From: CAZAMB01 sp964486335
GTDB taxonomy: Bacteria; Planctomycetota; Phycisphaerae; UBA1845
Assembly: GCA_964486335.1 (NCBI GenBank)
Contig: CAZAMB010000016.1
Location: 42,446 to 106,445, forward strand
Length of the DNA: 64,000 nucleotides
Reading direction: 5' to 3'
The translations under genes were made by a program, and so were the position numbers. The notes beneath the pieces are model-generated. The model did no database searches, was not told the DNA's origin, and was given only the letters and a program-made list of their open reading frames with translations. The first letter of the stretch is position 1. Every line of letters starts with the position of its first letter. This document shows, piece after piece, positions 9,294-18,151 of the stretch.

Positions 9294-11021
9294 TTATGAA
9301 CAATCCGTAATGAGTTTTCGGACGGTGGATGCGATGGAGTCGGGAGAGACTTTCTGCGTTTCGCAGGTGCGGCGGGCCGTGACCTCGACGATGCCCTCGG
9401 CAAGTCCTTTCTTGCCGACGACGACGCGGATGGGAATGCCGATCAAGTCGGCGTCGTTGAACTTGAAGCCAGGCCGGGCGTCGCGGTCGTCGAGCAGCAC
9501 GTCGATGCCGGCGGCTTCGAGTTCGTCGTGGATTTTCGATGAGAGCTCAGTGACGGACTGCTCGCGCATGTCGAGGGCGCAGATGACGACCTGGAACGGC
9601 GCGACGGAGGAGGGCCATTGGATGCCCTTGTCGTCGTGGAAGGCCTCGATAACAGCGGCCATCGTGCGGGTGACCCCGATGCCGTAGCAGCCCATGATGA
9701 AGGGTCGGGGTTTGCCGTCGTGGTCGAGGCACTTGGCGCCCATGGCTTCGGAATACTTGGTGCCGAGTTTGAAGACATGGCCGACCTCGATGCACTTCTT
9801 GAAGACGAGCGGTGAGCCGTTGGGCGCGCGGTCGCCTTCTACGGCGGTGCGGATGTCGCCGGATTCGGTGATGGTAAAGTCGCGCCCGGCGTTGACGCCC
9901 GTGATGTGATAGTCGGTCTTGTTCGCGCCGGTGACGGCGTCGTGCATGACGGTGACGGCCTGGTCGGCAATAACGCGCGCATTTAGCCCGACGGGGCCGG
10001 CGAATCCGACTTCCGCGCCGGTGACCTTGCGGATCAGTTCGGGTCCGGCCTGTGCAAGCTTGGCAACGCCTGCAACGCGTCGGAACTTCGCTTCGTTGAC
10101 TTCGTGATCGCCGCGAACCAGCGCGACCAGCGCCTCGCCGTCGGCGGTCTCGTAAAGAATCGTCTTGATCATCTTGGCAGGCGTACACTTCAGGAAGTCG
10201 GACACCTCGTCAATGGTGGACAGGCCCGGCGTGTGAACTTCCTTGAGCGAGGCGTTCGCGCCGTCCTTGGCGTCGGCGATCGGAGCGACGGAGGCTCGCT
10301 CGAGGTTGGCGGCGTAGGAGCCGTCCTCGGCCTGAACAAGGTAGTCCTCGCCGGCATCGGTGGGCACCATGAACTCGTGCGAAGCATCGCCGCCGATGGG
10401 GCCGGATTCGGCTTCGACGACGACGTAAGGAAGCCCACAGCGCGAGAAGATCGCGCAGTAAGCGTCGTACATTTTCTGATAGCCTTCGTCGAGTCCGCCG
10501 GGGCCTTCCTTGGTCATGTGGAACGAGTAGGCGTCCTTCATGAGGAATTCGCGGGTTCGCAGCACGCCGCTCTTGGGTCTTGCCTCGCCGCGGAACTTCG
10601 TCTGAATCTGGTAGAAGTTGACGGGAAGCTGCTTGTAGCTGTTGAGGAAGGCGCGGGCGTGCTCGGTGATGACTTCCTCGTGCGTCGGGCCCAGGACGGT
10701 GCGCGATCGCCAGTCGTCGTGCGTGACGCTGCCGAGCCGAACCAGCACGTCGCCCATCGCCGCGACCCGGCCTGTCTCCTCCCACCATTCGATGGGGTGC
10801 ATGGCGGGCATGTGCAGTTCGATCGCCCCGGCGCGGTTCATCTCCTGCCGAACGATTTCCTCGATCTTGCGGAGCGTGCGATAGCCGAGCGGAAGGAACG
10901 TGTAGGCTCCGGCGGCGACCTGACGGATCAGTCCGGCGCGGATCATCAACTGGTGCGAGGGCACGGTGGCCTCGGCAGGCACCTCCTTCGCCGTCGGGAT
11001 AAAAAAGGCGGTCCAGCGCAT
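9294..11021 (-). CDS. proS: Prolyl-tRNA synthetase, bacterial type
   Basis: ProS charges tRNA-Pro with proline in the cytoplasm. The ATG at 11021 gives a 575-residue protein beginning MRWTAFFIPTAKEVPAEA, which matches the family N-terminus; an in-frame TTG at 11060 would add 13 residues that do not fit. Motif 2 and catalytic blocks (FRGEARPKSGVLRTREFLMKD, split here for length) are present. The editing domain typical of the bacterial-type enzyme sits in the middle (about 230-390), followed by IMGCYGIGVTRTMAAVIEA and a C-terminal anticodon-binding domain. It is a single-copy housekeeping gene in most bacteria. No clear ribosome-binding site precedes the ATG. Confidence 0.95.
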   Translation of the reverse strand: MRWTAFFIPTAKEVPAEATVPSHQLMIRAGLIRQVAAGAYTFLPLGYRTLRKIEEIVRQEMNRAGAIELHMPAMHPIEWWEETGRVAAMGDVLVRLGSVTHDDWRSRTVLGPTHEEVITEHARAFLNSYKQLPVNFYQIQTKFRGEARPKSGVLRTREFLMKDAYSFHMTKEGPGGLDEGYQKMYDAYCAIFSRCGLPYVVVEAESGPIGGDASHEFMVPTDAGEDYLVQAEDGSYAANLERASVAPIADAKDGANASLKEVHTPGLSTIDEVSDFLKCTPAKMIKTILYETADGEALVALVRGDHEVNEAKFRRVAGVAKLAQAGPELIRKVTGAEVGFAGPVGLNARVIADQAVTVMHDAVTGANKTDYHITGVNAGRDFTITESGDIRTAVEGDRAPNGSPLVFKKCIEVGHVFKLGTKYSEAMGAKCLDHDGKPRPFIMGCYGIGVTRTMAAVIEAFHDDKGIQWPSSVAPFQVVICALDMREQSVTELSSKIHDELEAAGIDVLLDDRDARPGFKFNDADLIGIPIRVVVGKKGLAEGIVEVTARRTCETQKVSPDSIASTVRKLITDCS

Positions 11022-11233
11022 GTGGAGAGGAATACTGGAGGTGAACCGAAAACGCAACAACGCATGCAGGCTGCGTCGGACCTATATCAAACTGACAGGG
11101 CAAGAACGGCGGACCCGTCGATGCTGTCGAAACGCTCGGGTGGACGTGGCGGAATCGTCGGTTATATTGTTGCGACGACGGATGACCGGGCCGGGGTCGT
11201 TCCTGTACGCTTACCATCGAAAGGTCACAATCC

Positions 11234-11785
11234 ATGCCGACGGTTCTTTTCAATTCCAAGCTCGAGACGTTGCTCGGCGAACTAGACCGGCTGACCGAGC
11301 GTGCCCCCGTGGAGATGTTGGGGCGCTTGCTTACGGATCTCGATATTTCCATTCGAGACGTCGCTGATTGGGTGCAATTCAATGAGAACCACTACCGGCG
11401 GAATCTGGTCAAGGCGGGCAAGTGGTATCACCTCCTCGTTTTATGCTGGCGGAGCGGGCAGCGAAGTCCGATCCACAATCACGCGCAGTCGACGTGCGGA
11501 CTAAAGGTCCTTCGCGGCGTCGCTACCGAAACGAAATTCGAAATGACGCCGTCGACGTTGGTGAAGGCAACCATGTCGAGCGAACTGCTGGATGGTCAAA
11601 TCTGCGCATCGCAGGACGCGGACATCCATCAGGTTTCGAATCTTCAGGCTGCCGGCTCGGACCTCGTAACCGTACACATTTATTCACCGCCATTGCTGAA
11701 AATGAAGACCTATTCGCTCATCGATCGGACGGTTTCCGATTACGTTCCGGAGATTATCGAACACTGTTTTGGCAGCGGGATTTGA
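11234..11785 (+). CDS. cdo: Cysteine dioxygenase type I (cupin)
   Basis: Cysteine dioxygenase adds O2 to cysteine to give cysteine sulfinate using a non-haem Fe(II). The 183-residue product shows the three iron-binding histidines in family context: H81 and H83 in SPIHNHAQSTCG, and H132 in DIHQVSN. C88 occupies the place of the Cys that forms the Cys-Tyr crosslink in mammalian enzymes. The VHIYSPPLLKMKTY segment near residues 145-160 is also characteristic and ends in the candidate Tyr. AAAGG about 9 nt before ATG 11234 acts as ribosome-binding site. The next gene, a YeiH-type exporter, follows after 14 bp, which fits disposal of the sulfite or sulfate made from cysteine. A related thiol dioxygenase is the main alternative. 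Confidence 0.87.
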   Translation: MPTVLFNSKLETLLGELDRLTERAPVEMLGRLLTDLDISIRDVADWVQFNENHYRRNLVKAGKWYHLLVLCWRSGQRSPIHNHAQSTCGLKVLRGVATETKFEMTPSTLVKATMSSELLDGQICASQDADIHQVSNLQAAGSDLVTVHIYSPPLLKMKTYSLIDRTVSDYVPEIIEHCFGSGI

Positions 11786-11799
11786 CGAAACACCGCCCA

Positions 11800-13038
11800 A
11801 TGAGCCGATTCGCCCATCCTTTTTCCTTCGCGGGTCGCCGATCCGATGCGGCCGCCCCCGCCGGCGCAGCACTCACGCCCGACGCATTTCTTTCGCTCGG
11901 ATCAATGGAAGGGCTATTTGATGCGGTTGTTACGCCGAGCGTCCGGGAACCGGCCAAACCGTGGGTTAAGCTCGCGCCGGGGTATGCCATGTCCATTGGT
12001 ATCGCGGCGATGGCTTATGTCATTCACGAACTTCCTTTTTGGCCTTTCTCGATCGACGGGGCAGCCGGTGTTCGTCATCCCATCAGCGCCGCCATTGTCG
12101 CCGTGCTGGTCGGACTGGTCATTCGCAACACGCTGGCCCTGCCGGAGGCCATTAAGGCCGGATGCAAAAGCGCCATTCGAACCTACATCCCGGTGGCCAT
12201 CGTGTTGACAGGAGGCGGAATGGACCTCGCTGTGGTCGCCACGGTGGGCGGACGGGCCGTCGTGATCATCGTGGCGTGCATCGTCGTGGCGCTCGCCGGG
12301 GGGTATTACATTGGTCGCTTGTGCAAGCTGAGTTCGAACACGGCGCTCTTGCTCGGTGCGGGAACCGCGATTTGCGGCAACAGCGCAATCGTCGCGACGG
12401 CGCCGCTCATCGACGCCAAGGACGACGAAATCGTCCTGTCCATCGGGGCAGTGAATCTTTACGGACTACTCGCAATGCTGGCCTGGCCGTTCATCGGCAG
12501 TTGGCTCGCTCTGTCCTCGGAGAGCTTTGGTGTTTGGGCGGGCACAAGCATTCACGCCGTGCCGCAGGTTGTGGCGGCGGGGTTCGCCTACAGTCTGGAC
12601 GCCGGAACGCTGGCGACGCTGGTCAAGCTGGTGCGTGTGGCCTGTCTGGCACCGATGATCTTCTTTCTTGCGTTTATCCACACGCGCCGGCACGCGGCGG
12701 ACAACGACGGCGGTCTCACGATCCACTACGCGCGACTCGTTCCGTGGTTTGTCTGGGGATTCGTGGCGCTCAGCATTCTCAATACACTCGGATTGCTTCC
12801 GGCGCTCGCGTTTCGACCAACGGGGACGCCGAGCGATGGCGAGTCTTACGTTGTCCATTTGAGCGGACTCTGCACGTCGGCCGCGAATCTGCTGCTTTGC
12901 ATGGACATGGCCGCCATTGGACTGGAGGTCAACCTGCGCCAGCTTGCGGCGGTCGGTGGACGCGTGCTGCTGGCGGGCCTGCTATCCACGGCGGCGCTCG
13001 GACTTGCCAGCCTCTTGTTTATCGCGTTCCTGCCCTGA
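11800..13038 (+). CDS. YeiH/UPF0324-family putative sulfate/sulfite exporter
   Basis: The start is set at ATG 11800, 15 nt after the stop of the cysteine dioxygenase gene; a longer in-frame extension would run back inside that gene. The 412-residue protein has about ten membrane segments and UPF0324 hallmarks: AAIVAVLVGLVIRN, the LLGAGTAICGNSAI block, and SIHAVPQVVAAG. This family is annotated as a putative sulfate exporter and in some bacteria is induced by taurine or cysteate breakdown. Tight coupling to cysteine dioxygenase supports a role in exporting oxidised sulfur from cysteine catabolism. The substrate is inferred from context only. Confidence 0.82.
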   Translation: MSRFAHPFSFAGRRSDAAAPAGAALTPDAFLSLGSMEGLFDAVVTPSVREPAKPWVKLAPGYAMSIGIAAMAYVIHELPFWPFSIDGAAGVRHPISAAIVAVLVGLVIRNTLALPEAIKAGCKSAIRTYIPVAIVLTGGGMDLAVVATVGGRAVVIIVACIVVALAGGYYIGRLCKLSSNTALLLGAGTAICGNSAIVATAPLIDAKDDEIVLSIGAVNLYGLLAMLAWPFIGSWLALSSESFGVWAGTSIHAVPQVVAAGFAYSLDAGTLATLVKLVRVACLAPMIFFLAFIHTRRHAADNDGGLTIHYARLVPWFVWGFVALSILNTLGLLPALAFRPTGTPSDGESYVVHLSGLCTSAANLLLCMDMAAIGLEVNLRQLAAVGGRVLLAGLLSTAALGLASLLFIAFLP

Positions 13039-13050
13039 TGGTTTTCCGCG

Positions 13051-14706
13051 TCATCTGCTTGTCAGCAGCACCGCCTGCCCGGGAGCGAGGGTGAATCGAC
13101 CTTCAGCGCCGATCGGGGAATCATCGGAAAGAACATCGAAAAAAGGGGGAAGCCGCTTCTCGCTCACAACCGCAAGGAAACGCGTCTCGTTTGAGAGGTT
13201 AACGGCCGCGATCAGCAGTCGCCGGTCGCCGGAATACGCGACGCGAACAAACAAATCTGTAGGAGCCGAGCCATTCCCGTCGCGAACGGACAGTTCAAGG
13301 GCTGCGATGTTCGCCACCTGCACGCCGAACGCCCGTTCTCGAAACGCAGCGACGACCTGGTTTGCACTTTCCCGTGTCAAGTTGAAAACGACCGGATAGC
13401 GAGCATCGCCCGACGATGGACCGAACGAGTTCGAATTGATGTCGAACGGAATCTGACTCTCGAACATCGCTTCCAGGACCGGCACCATCCACGCAGCCCA
13501 GCGATTTGGGTCATCGGGATGCACCGCGTCGAGCGACACGGCCACCGCGACTCGCGGAAGGTCCATCAATGGGTGCAGTACATCGGAATGCCGAAGAACT
13601 CGAAGCGAAGTAGACGCGAATCGCTCCAACTCGCGCGGGCGTATCAACAGGCTTGGGGCTGCCCTCGCCGACCCGTCACGAACGTCGCGCCATCCATCCA
13701 CGGTCGCCAGTGCCAGTCCATCGAAGGCATCGAACCACACCGCGGTCTCGATTGCTGAATAACCGTGATGAACGTCGATGGGACGGGGAGCACGCCAACG
13801 ATCCACAAGGGCGCGTCGTTGGCGAGTCATGCCGCGAACCAGCGCCCGTCTCGCCGCGCGAGCCGGCCAAGCCTCGTCAACGTCGGCCTCCATGACGGCA
13901 ATGTGTGACGAACCATCCTGCGTTTGGGTTTTCGTCAATAACTCAGTAAGAGTTCGTGGGGTAACTCGCAGGATTGCCGACTCGCTGGACTCATTCATAA
14001 CCGAGATGTCGTCGCTTCTTTCGGCGCTTTCCATCGCCACCGAAGCCATGCCCAGGTAGGCCGCCCGTTGGACCAGGGGCGTCGGCCGGGATCCTGCCGA
14101 AAAGGGAACAATCGTGTCGCGAACGTACACGCGCTGACCAAGGGCGGCGAGCAGGTCGAGATCGCCCCAATCGACGTTCTGTCGGGTCGAGGTCGAACGG
14201 TCGACGAGAGCGAAGAGCGGCGGTCCGTCGCCGCGACGGATATCGTCCGGCGTGATACGCAGGCGATGCGGACGGAATCGTGGATCGGGTTCACTCGCCA
14301 CCGCGCGAGCAACGGCGTCATCGGCCCAGCGGAGCATGTCGTCCAGTTCGGCCTTGGGAATCGCCCCATTTCCAACGCGACGCATGCGCACCTCGCGTCG
14401 GAGCACGGCCGAAGTCTTGACCAGCACCGCCATGGTTGCACGGGCCTGCGGCCGGTCAAACCAGCCGAAATAGAGGTTGTCCAGAACATCGTCCGAAGGC
14501 GACAGTTCGTTGATTCGAACGGAGAGGGACTCGACTCGTCGATCAAACTCGTCAATGCGCGGAGGCGCGGCAACGGTCGACTGACGATTCAGCGACCCAG
14601 CGATCAACGATGCAAGAATGAGACTCATGGCGGCTGGATGGAGTTTTCGTCGACCGTTCATCGACTCTTGTGAAAGAAAATACTTATGGACGAGGCGTCG
14701 CGTCAT
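13051..14706 (-). CDS. Uncharacterised secreted protein
   Basis: The 551-residue product was not recognised. It has an export signal: a basic stretch (RRKLH), a hydrophobic core (MSLILASLIAGSL) and AA before the mature part. The ATG at 14706 overlaps the upstream stop by ATGA, implying translational coupling; ATG 14661 would give a more ordinary signal peptide. The mature protein is rich in Arg/Asp and mixed alpha/beta in pattern. The last ~100 residues (VRVAYSGDRRLLIAAVNLSN, later APGQAVLLTSR) resemble the beta-sandwich that closes many glycoside hydrolases, but no catalytic motif was identified. Function unknown; a carbohydrate-active enzyme is only a guess. Confidence 0.62.
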   Translation of the reverse strand: MTRRLVHKYFLSQESMNGRRKLHPAAMSLILASLIAGSLNRQSTVAAPPRIDEFDRRVESLSVRINELSPSDDVLDNLYFGWFDRPQARATMAVLVKTSAVLRREVRMRRVGNGAIPKAELDDMLRWADDAVARAVASEPDPRFRPHRLRITPDDIRRGDGPPLFALVDRSTSTRQNVDWGDLDLLAALGQRVYVRDTIVPFSAGSRPTPLVQRAAYLGMASVAMESAERSDDISVMNESSESAILRVTPRTLTELLTKTQTQDGSSHIAVMEADVDEAWPARAARRALVRGMTRQRRALVDRWRAPRPIDVHHGYSAIETAVWFDAFDGLALATVDGWRDVRDGSARAAPSLLIRPRELERFASTSLRVLRHSDVLHPLMDLPRVAVAVSLDAVHPDDPNRWAAWMVPVLEAMFESQIPFDINSNSFGPSSGDARYPVVFNLTRESANQVVAAFRERAFGVQVANIAALELSVRDGNGSAPTDLFVRVAYSGDRRLLIAAVNLSNETRFLAVVSEKRLPPFFDVLSDDSPIGAEGRFTLAPGQAVLLTSR

Positions 14707-15269
14707 TCGGGTCTTTCCCTTTTTCGGCCACCGGTGCTATCCGACGACTTCGGGAGTTTCGATTTTTCGTGCAGCAGACGATGTCTTGAGAATTGTTGCG
14801 GGTGCGTTCGAAAGCGTTCCTTGGACGCATCGCAAAAAAAGGCTTCGGCGGGGGGCAAATCGTTGTCGGGGTCGTCGTAGAACTTTAACGCCTCGGCGAG
14901 GCATTCGGCCGCTTGCAAGTGAAGATTCCGCGCATGGCGAGCGTCGCCTGTGCGTGCGCCGCGCTCGCGAAGCGAGCCGGCCAGGATCAACCACTGTCCG
15001 ACGTCGATGATTCGAGACGGTTTGTCGGTCGGATTGATGACTTGCGGATTCGCGGTGTCTGGACGCGGAATCTGAAAAACAAGCTGCGATTCCGCTCCAC
15101 AGGCAGCGCAGAGTCCGACTTCGATTCGCCGAATACCGCCGTCAGGTAGAGATTCGTCCGTGATGCAGGCGGACGCGACAGGCCCGCCGCGGCATGTCGT
15201 GCAGGCAACGACCTGCAAGTAGAGTTCCGCCTCGGCGAGGCTTTGTGCTTTCAGCTCCGCCTGCGGCAT
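14703..15269 (-). CDS. Uncharacterised zinc-ribbon-like protein
   Basis: The 188-residue protein has two CxxC pairs in its N-terminal half (CTTC near residue 23 and CAAC near 54), spaced as a zinc ribbon. The central part, WLILAGSLRERGARTGDARHA with HLQAAECLAEALKF after it, looks like two or three alpha-helices of TPR-like character. The C-terminus is basic and probably disordered. There is no signal peptide, so it is probably cytosolic. Its stop overlaps the start of the secreted-protein gene by 4 bp, so the two are co-translated. No function can be assigned. Confidence 0.6.
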   Translation of the reverse strand: MPQAELKAQSLAEAELYLQVVACTTCRGGPVASACITDESLPDGGIRRIEVGLCAACGAESQLVFQIPRPDTANPQVINPTDKPSRIIDVGQWLILAGSLRERGARTGDARHARNLHLQAAECLAEALKFYDDPDNDLPPAEAFFCDASKERFRTHPQQFSRHRLLHEKSKLPKSSDSTGGRKRERPE

Positions 15270-15303
15270 GACGATTCTCGCAACGGGGTCTTAAAGGCCT
15301 ACA

Positions 15304-16254
15304 TCAGCCGCCGCGCGGAGGGGGCTTTTTGGGTTGAGGCGGCGGTTCTTCGGCAGCCGGCGCTTCGGTTTCCGCTTCTTCGGTCGATGCGGAACCTGAG
15401 TCGGGCAGACCCTCGCCCGGGGCTGCGGAGGTCACGCGGTCGAAGTTAGAGTTGATCTGCTTGATCGCGTCCTCAAGTTCCGATTCGGAGAGCGACTTGG
15501 CCTTGATGGCATCGACAAGCGGACCAATGGAATCCGTCCATTCTGATATTGTGGTGGCGAGAAGACCGACCGAGTCAAACAGTTTCGATTCGATGAACCA
15601 ATCACCGCCATCTTCTCGAATAAAGCGAACGACCATTTCCTGGCCTTCCGGCGGCGCGTTACCAGTCGTTGGATCAACAAAGTCACCGGTTACCTCATTT
15701 GCGCCGGCGACCTTCAGATCATTCACGCCGACGGACAGCATTTTCTTTGGACCAATGATATCGAGCACTTTGGCTGCCCGCTCAGATAAACCGGGAGAAA
15801 TCTCGATGAGTTCCTTTAGCTTTTGCTCAAAGAGCGTCCACGCCCGGACATATTTCTCCGCGAGCGCGGCGTTCGCTTCCGTCAAATAATCGAGGGCATC
15901 GGTCATGCTGCCCTCACCCACCAGCCGATTGTATTCGACTACAAGTTCGTGGATTTCTTTTTCGATGGCGGCGGTGTCGGGCGCGGATCCGCTCTCCGTC
16001 AGAGCTGCTTCTCCGGGCGGGGTGGAACCTGCCCCGGCGGTCGCCACTTCGCCGGGTTTGCGGAAGGGCTTCCAATCCGCTTGTCCCTTGGCCACGGCGG
16101 GATAGTGCCAGGCCGTCGGCGTGGGGAGCAAATGGTAATCGCCGTCGCCCAGATCGGCGTAATGGGATGGCTGAGGTTCGGGCGGCTTGCACGCGCCGAT
16201 GGTCAGCGCCACGCCGACCAACACAACCACCGCATATCCCTTTCGCAATGCCAT
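15304..16254 (-). CDS. Uncharacterised lipoprotein
   Basis: The 316-residue protein begins with a lipoprotein signal: MALRKGY, a hydrophobic stretch, and the lipobox LTIGAC, with the acceptor Cys at residue 22. A Pro/Gly-rich linker leads to a helical region (about 95-170, IEKEIHELVVEYNRLVGEG). A region that may be a mixed fold follows, and then a low-complexity tail rich in Glu, Ala and Pro ending PKKPPPRGG. It was not recognised as a named family. It lies 34 bp upstream of the zinc-ribbon gene on the same strand, perhaps in one operon. Confidence 0.62.
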   Translation of the reverse strand: MALRKGYAVVVLVGVALTIGACKPPEPQPSHYADLGDGDYHLLPTPTAWHYPAVAKGQADWKPFRKPGEVATAGAGSTPPGEAALTESGSAPDTAAIEKEIHELVVEYNRLVGEGSMTDALDYLTEANAALAEKYVRAWTLFEQKLKELIEISPGLSERAAKVLDIIGPKKMLSVGVNDLKVAGANEVTGDFVDPTTGNAPPEGQEMVVRFIREDGGDWFIESKLFDSVGLLATTISEWTDSIGPLVDAIKAKSLSESELEDAIKQINSNFDRVTSAAPGEGLPDSGSASTEEAETEAPAAEEPPPQPKKPPPRGG

Positions 16255-16370
16255 CTTTCTGAATCCTGCTTTGGCAAAACTCTGCCCGTGAAGTCATCCT
16301 CAACGAACAAAACAGTAGTCGGGCAAAGGCAAAGGGTCAATCCAATGCCAACGACGTGCGACCAATCACT

Positions 16371-17252
16371 TCATGTTACACGAAACACTCGACTTAACAG
16401 AAGAGCGGGCAGCAGGAGCGAGGCGACGAGCATGGCCGCAAACGGTCCGCCGGTCACCCAGGCGAGGCATGCATCGAACAGTATCAGAAACAAGACGTAC
16501 CACTTTACGGATGCCTGAATTCTGTCCGGGTTCGGACAAGCCCATGCCTTCCAGGAAACCGAAACGATCATAGCCAGCATTGCAACAACCAACATAACGA
16601 ACTCGCCATGTCGAGCGTCATAACCGGACCAGCGAAGTGACCACAATCCCAGCACGGCCGTACAGATTCCAGCCGCCCCCAATGCCAATCGAACCCGTCC
16701 GCCGCCGCCTGCTTCCTTTCGCGCGAACAGCGTGACGGAAGCGACGTACAACCACATCAACGCAAACGGTCGTGCTGCGCGATGGATCGAGAGACCCGGC
16801 AAGGCGAACAGGCCCAGGGCGAGGTTGAGCGCGCGGCAGATGCCCATGACGGCCGGCGCGAGGGGCGTTTGCTTTAGGACGCCGTTGTAGAGCACAACCG
16901 CGGCGACGATGCCCGCCGCAATGGCCGCCGAGCGAGTTGAAACGGCTCCGGCCAGCAACACGCCGATGGCGAGCAAAAGTACCGACAATCGAATTGCGGC
17001 GGCGCGCGTGATTCTTCGGGAAGGGATCGGGCGGTTGGGACGTTCGATCGCGTCGCGCGCGGCGTCAAGAACGTCGTTGAGAGCGACTCCTCCCGCATAG
17101 AGGCACATCGACGCGAAGCACAGCGTGGCCGCCGTCGGCCATTCGACGAACAAACCACCTGCGAAAAAGAATCCACCAAGGGCATCGCCGGCGGCGGTGA
17201 AAAGATTCGGTGGTCGGATAAGTTCCAGACAAGCGCGAAATCTTGCGTTCAT
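16371..17252 (-). CDS. UbiA-family prenyltransferase
   Basis: UbiA enzymes transfer isoprenoid chains to aromatic or polar acceptors in the membrane. The 293-residue protein has about eight membrane helices. Its first Asp-rich motif is NDVLDAARDAIERPNRPIPS, which matches NDxxDxxxD and the following NRP(I/L)PSG region. The second Asp motif is weak. The start overlaps the stop of the TIM-barrel gene by ATGA, so it is the third gene of an operon with inositol-phosphate synthase and the TIM-barrel enzyme. That company resembles UbiA proteins such as EboC, or enzymes that build inositol-linked lipids, rather than ubiquinone or menaquinone synthesis. The acceptor is unknown. Confidence 0.8.
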   Translation of the reverse strand: MNARFRACLELIRPPNLFTAAGDALGGFFFAGGLFVEWPTAATLCFASMCLYAGGVALNDVLDAARDAIERPNRPIPSRRITRAAAIRLSVLLLAIGVLLAGAVSTRSAAIAAGIVAAVVLYNGVLKQTPLAPAVMGICRALNLALGLFALPGLSIHRAARPFALMWLYVASVTLFARKEAGGGGRVRLALGAAGICTAVLGLWSLRWSGYDARHGEFVMLVVAMLAMIVSVSWKAWACPNPDRIQASVKWYVLFLILFDACLAWVTGGPFAAMLVASLLLPALLLSRVFRVT

Positions 17253-18085
17253 GTGGACGGTGTCAATGTGGTCAGATGAGCAAGTGCCTCGCGTCCGGCC
17301 GAATCGGGATCGTCGAGATAGGGATAAAGCTCAACGGTCAGCCAGCCCCTGTAACCGGTCGCGCGAATAGCGGTCATTACCCCAGAAAAGTCGATCGCTC
17401 CACGGCCGGGAATCAGATGTTCATGTACGCGCGTCGCGGCGATATCCTCAAGGTGGTAATGCCGCGTAAAGCCCTTCATGCGTTCGACAGTGTCCGCCAA
17501 TGGGTCACCAACGCAATAAAAATGGCCGACATCGAAGTTCAGCCCAAACATTGGCGATGTCACGAGGCTGGCCAGCTCGCGGAATTGGTCGGCGTTCTCG
17601 ATGAGCAATCCGGGTTCCGGTTCGACCAGCAGCATCACGCCGGTTCGCTCGGCAACCGGCAGGGCCGCGGTCAGACCCTCCAGAAAAATTTCGGTGGCTT
17701 CCCTCCGAGGCATTCCTTCGGGCAGCGGACCGCCCGGTTCGGTCGTGATGGACGGCGCGCCGAGGTCTCGGGCCAGTCGAAGGGCGTCAAGCGTGTGCTG
17801 CAATCGGAGTCGGCGAGCATCCGCATCCGGTTCGATCCAGGACGGATGCAGGAAATCGCGGATGGCGCTCATGGTGAACGCATTGACGTTGGAGATTTGA
17901 AGTCCGTGCGCTTCGACGGCATTGCGAATGTTGCGGACTTCGGCGGACGAAACCGTGGCCGGCCAGGCGTGCGGCTCGTCGGCCATCAATTCGATCCCGG
18001 AAAAACCCAACCCGGCTATCCGCTCGACCGCCTCAACGATCGAATGACAACGGTAAGCATTGGTGCTGTAGGCGAATCGCATCAT
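17249..18085 (-). CDS. Sugar phosphate isomerase/epimerase-like TIM barrel (xylose isomerase / AP-endonuclease-2 fold)
   Basis: The 278-residue protein starts MMRFAYSTNAY, like many members of this fold. Likely metal ligands appear in the expected order: Glu in LLVEPEPG (about 155), His/Asp in LNFDVGHFYC (about 185), His in HYHLEDIA (about 210) and Glu in TVELYPY (about 255). It has no signal peptide. Either of the two adjacent ATGs could be used after GGGAAGG. It sits between inositol-phosphate synthase (upstream, 66-bp gap) and UbiA (4-bp overlap). The exact reaction is unknown; isomerisation or epimerisation of a sugar or inositol derivative is the reasonable inference. Confidence 0.8.
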   Translation of the reverse strand: MMRFAYSTNAYRCHSIVEAVERIAGLGFSGIELMADEPHAWPATVSSAEVRNIRNAVEAHGLQISNVNAFTMSAIRDFLHPSWIEPDADARRLRLQHTLDALRLARDLGAPSITTEPGGPLPEGMPRREATEIFLEGLTAALPVAERTGVMLLVEPEPGLLIENADQFRELASLVTSPMFGLNFDVGHFYCVGDPLADTVERMKGFTRHYHLEDIAATRVHEHLIPGRGAIDFSGVMTAIRATGYRGWLTVELYPYLDDPDSAGREALAHLTTLTPST

Positions 18086-18151
18086 CCTTCCCGAACCTTT
18101 GTAACAGAACCCGGGCCACTTGGCGAGCCGAATTCGCCCGTCCGCCTGAAA

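Noticed and set aside
10104..11285. 393-codon + strand ORF opposite proS
   Set aside because: Antisense to proS, and proS motifs are unambiguous.
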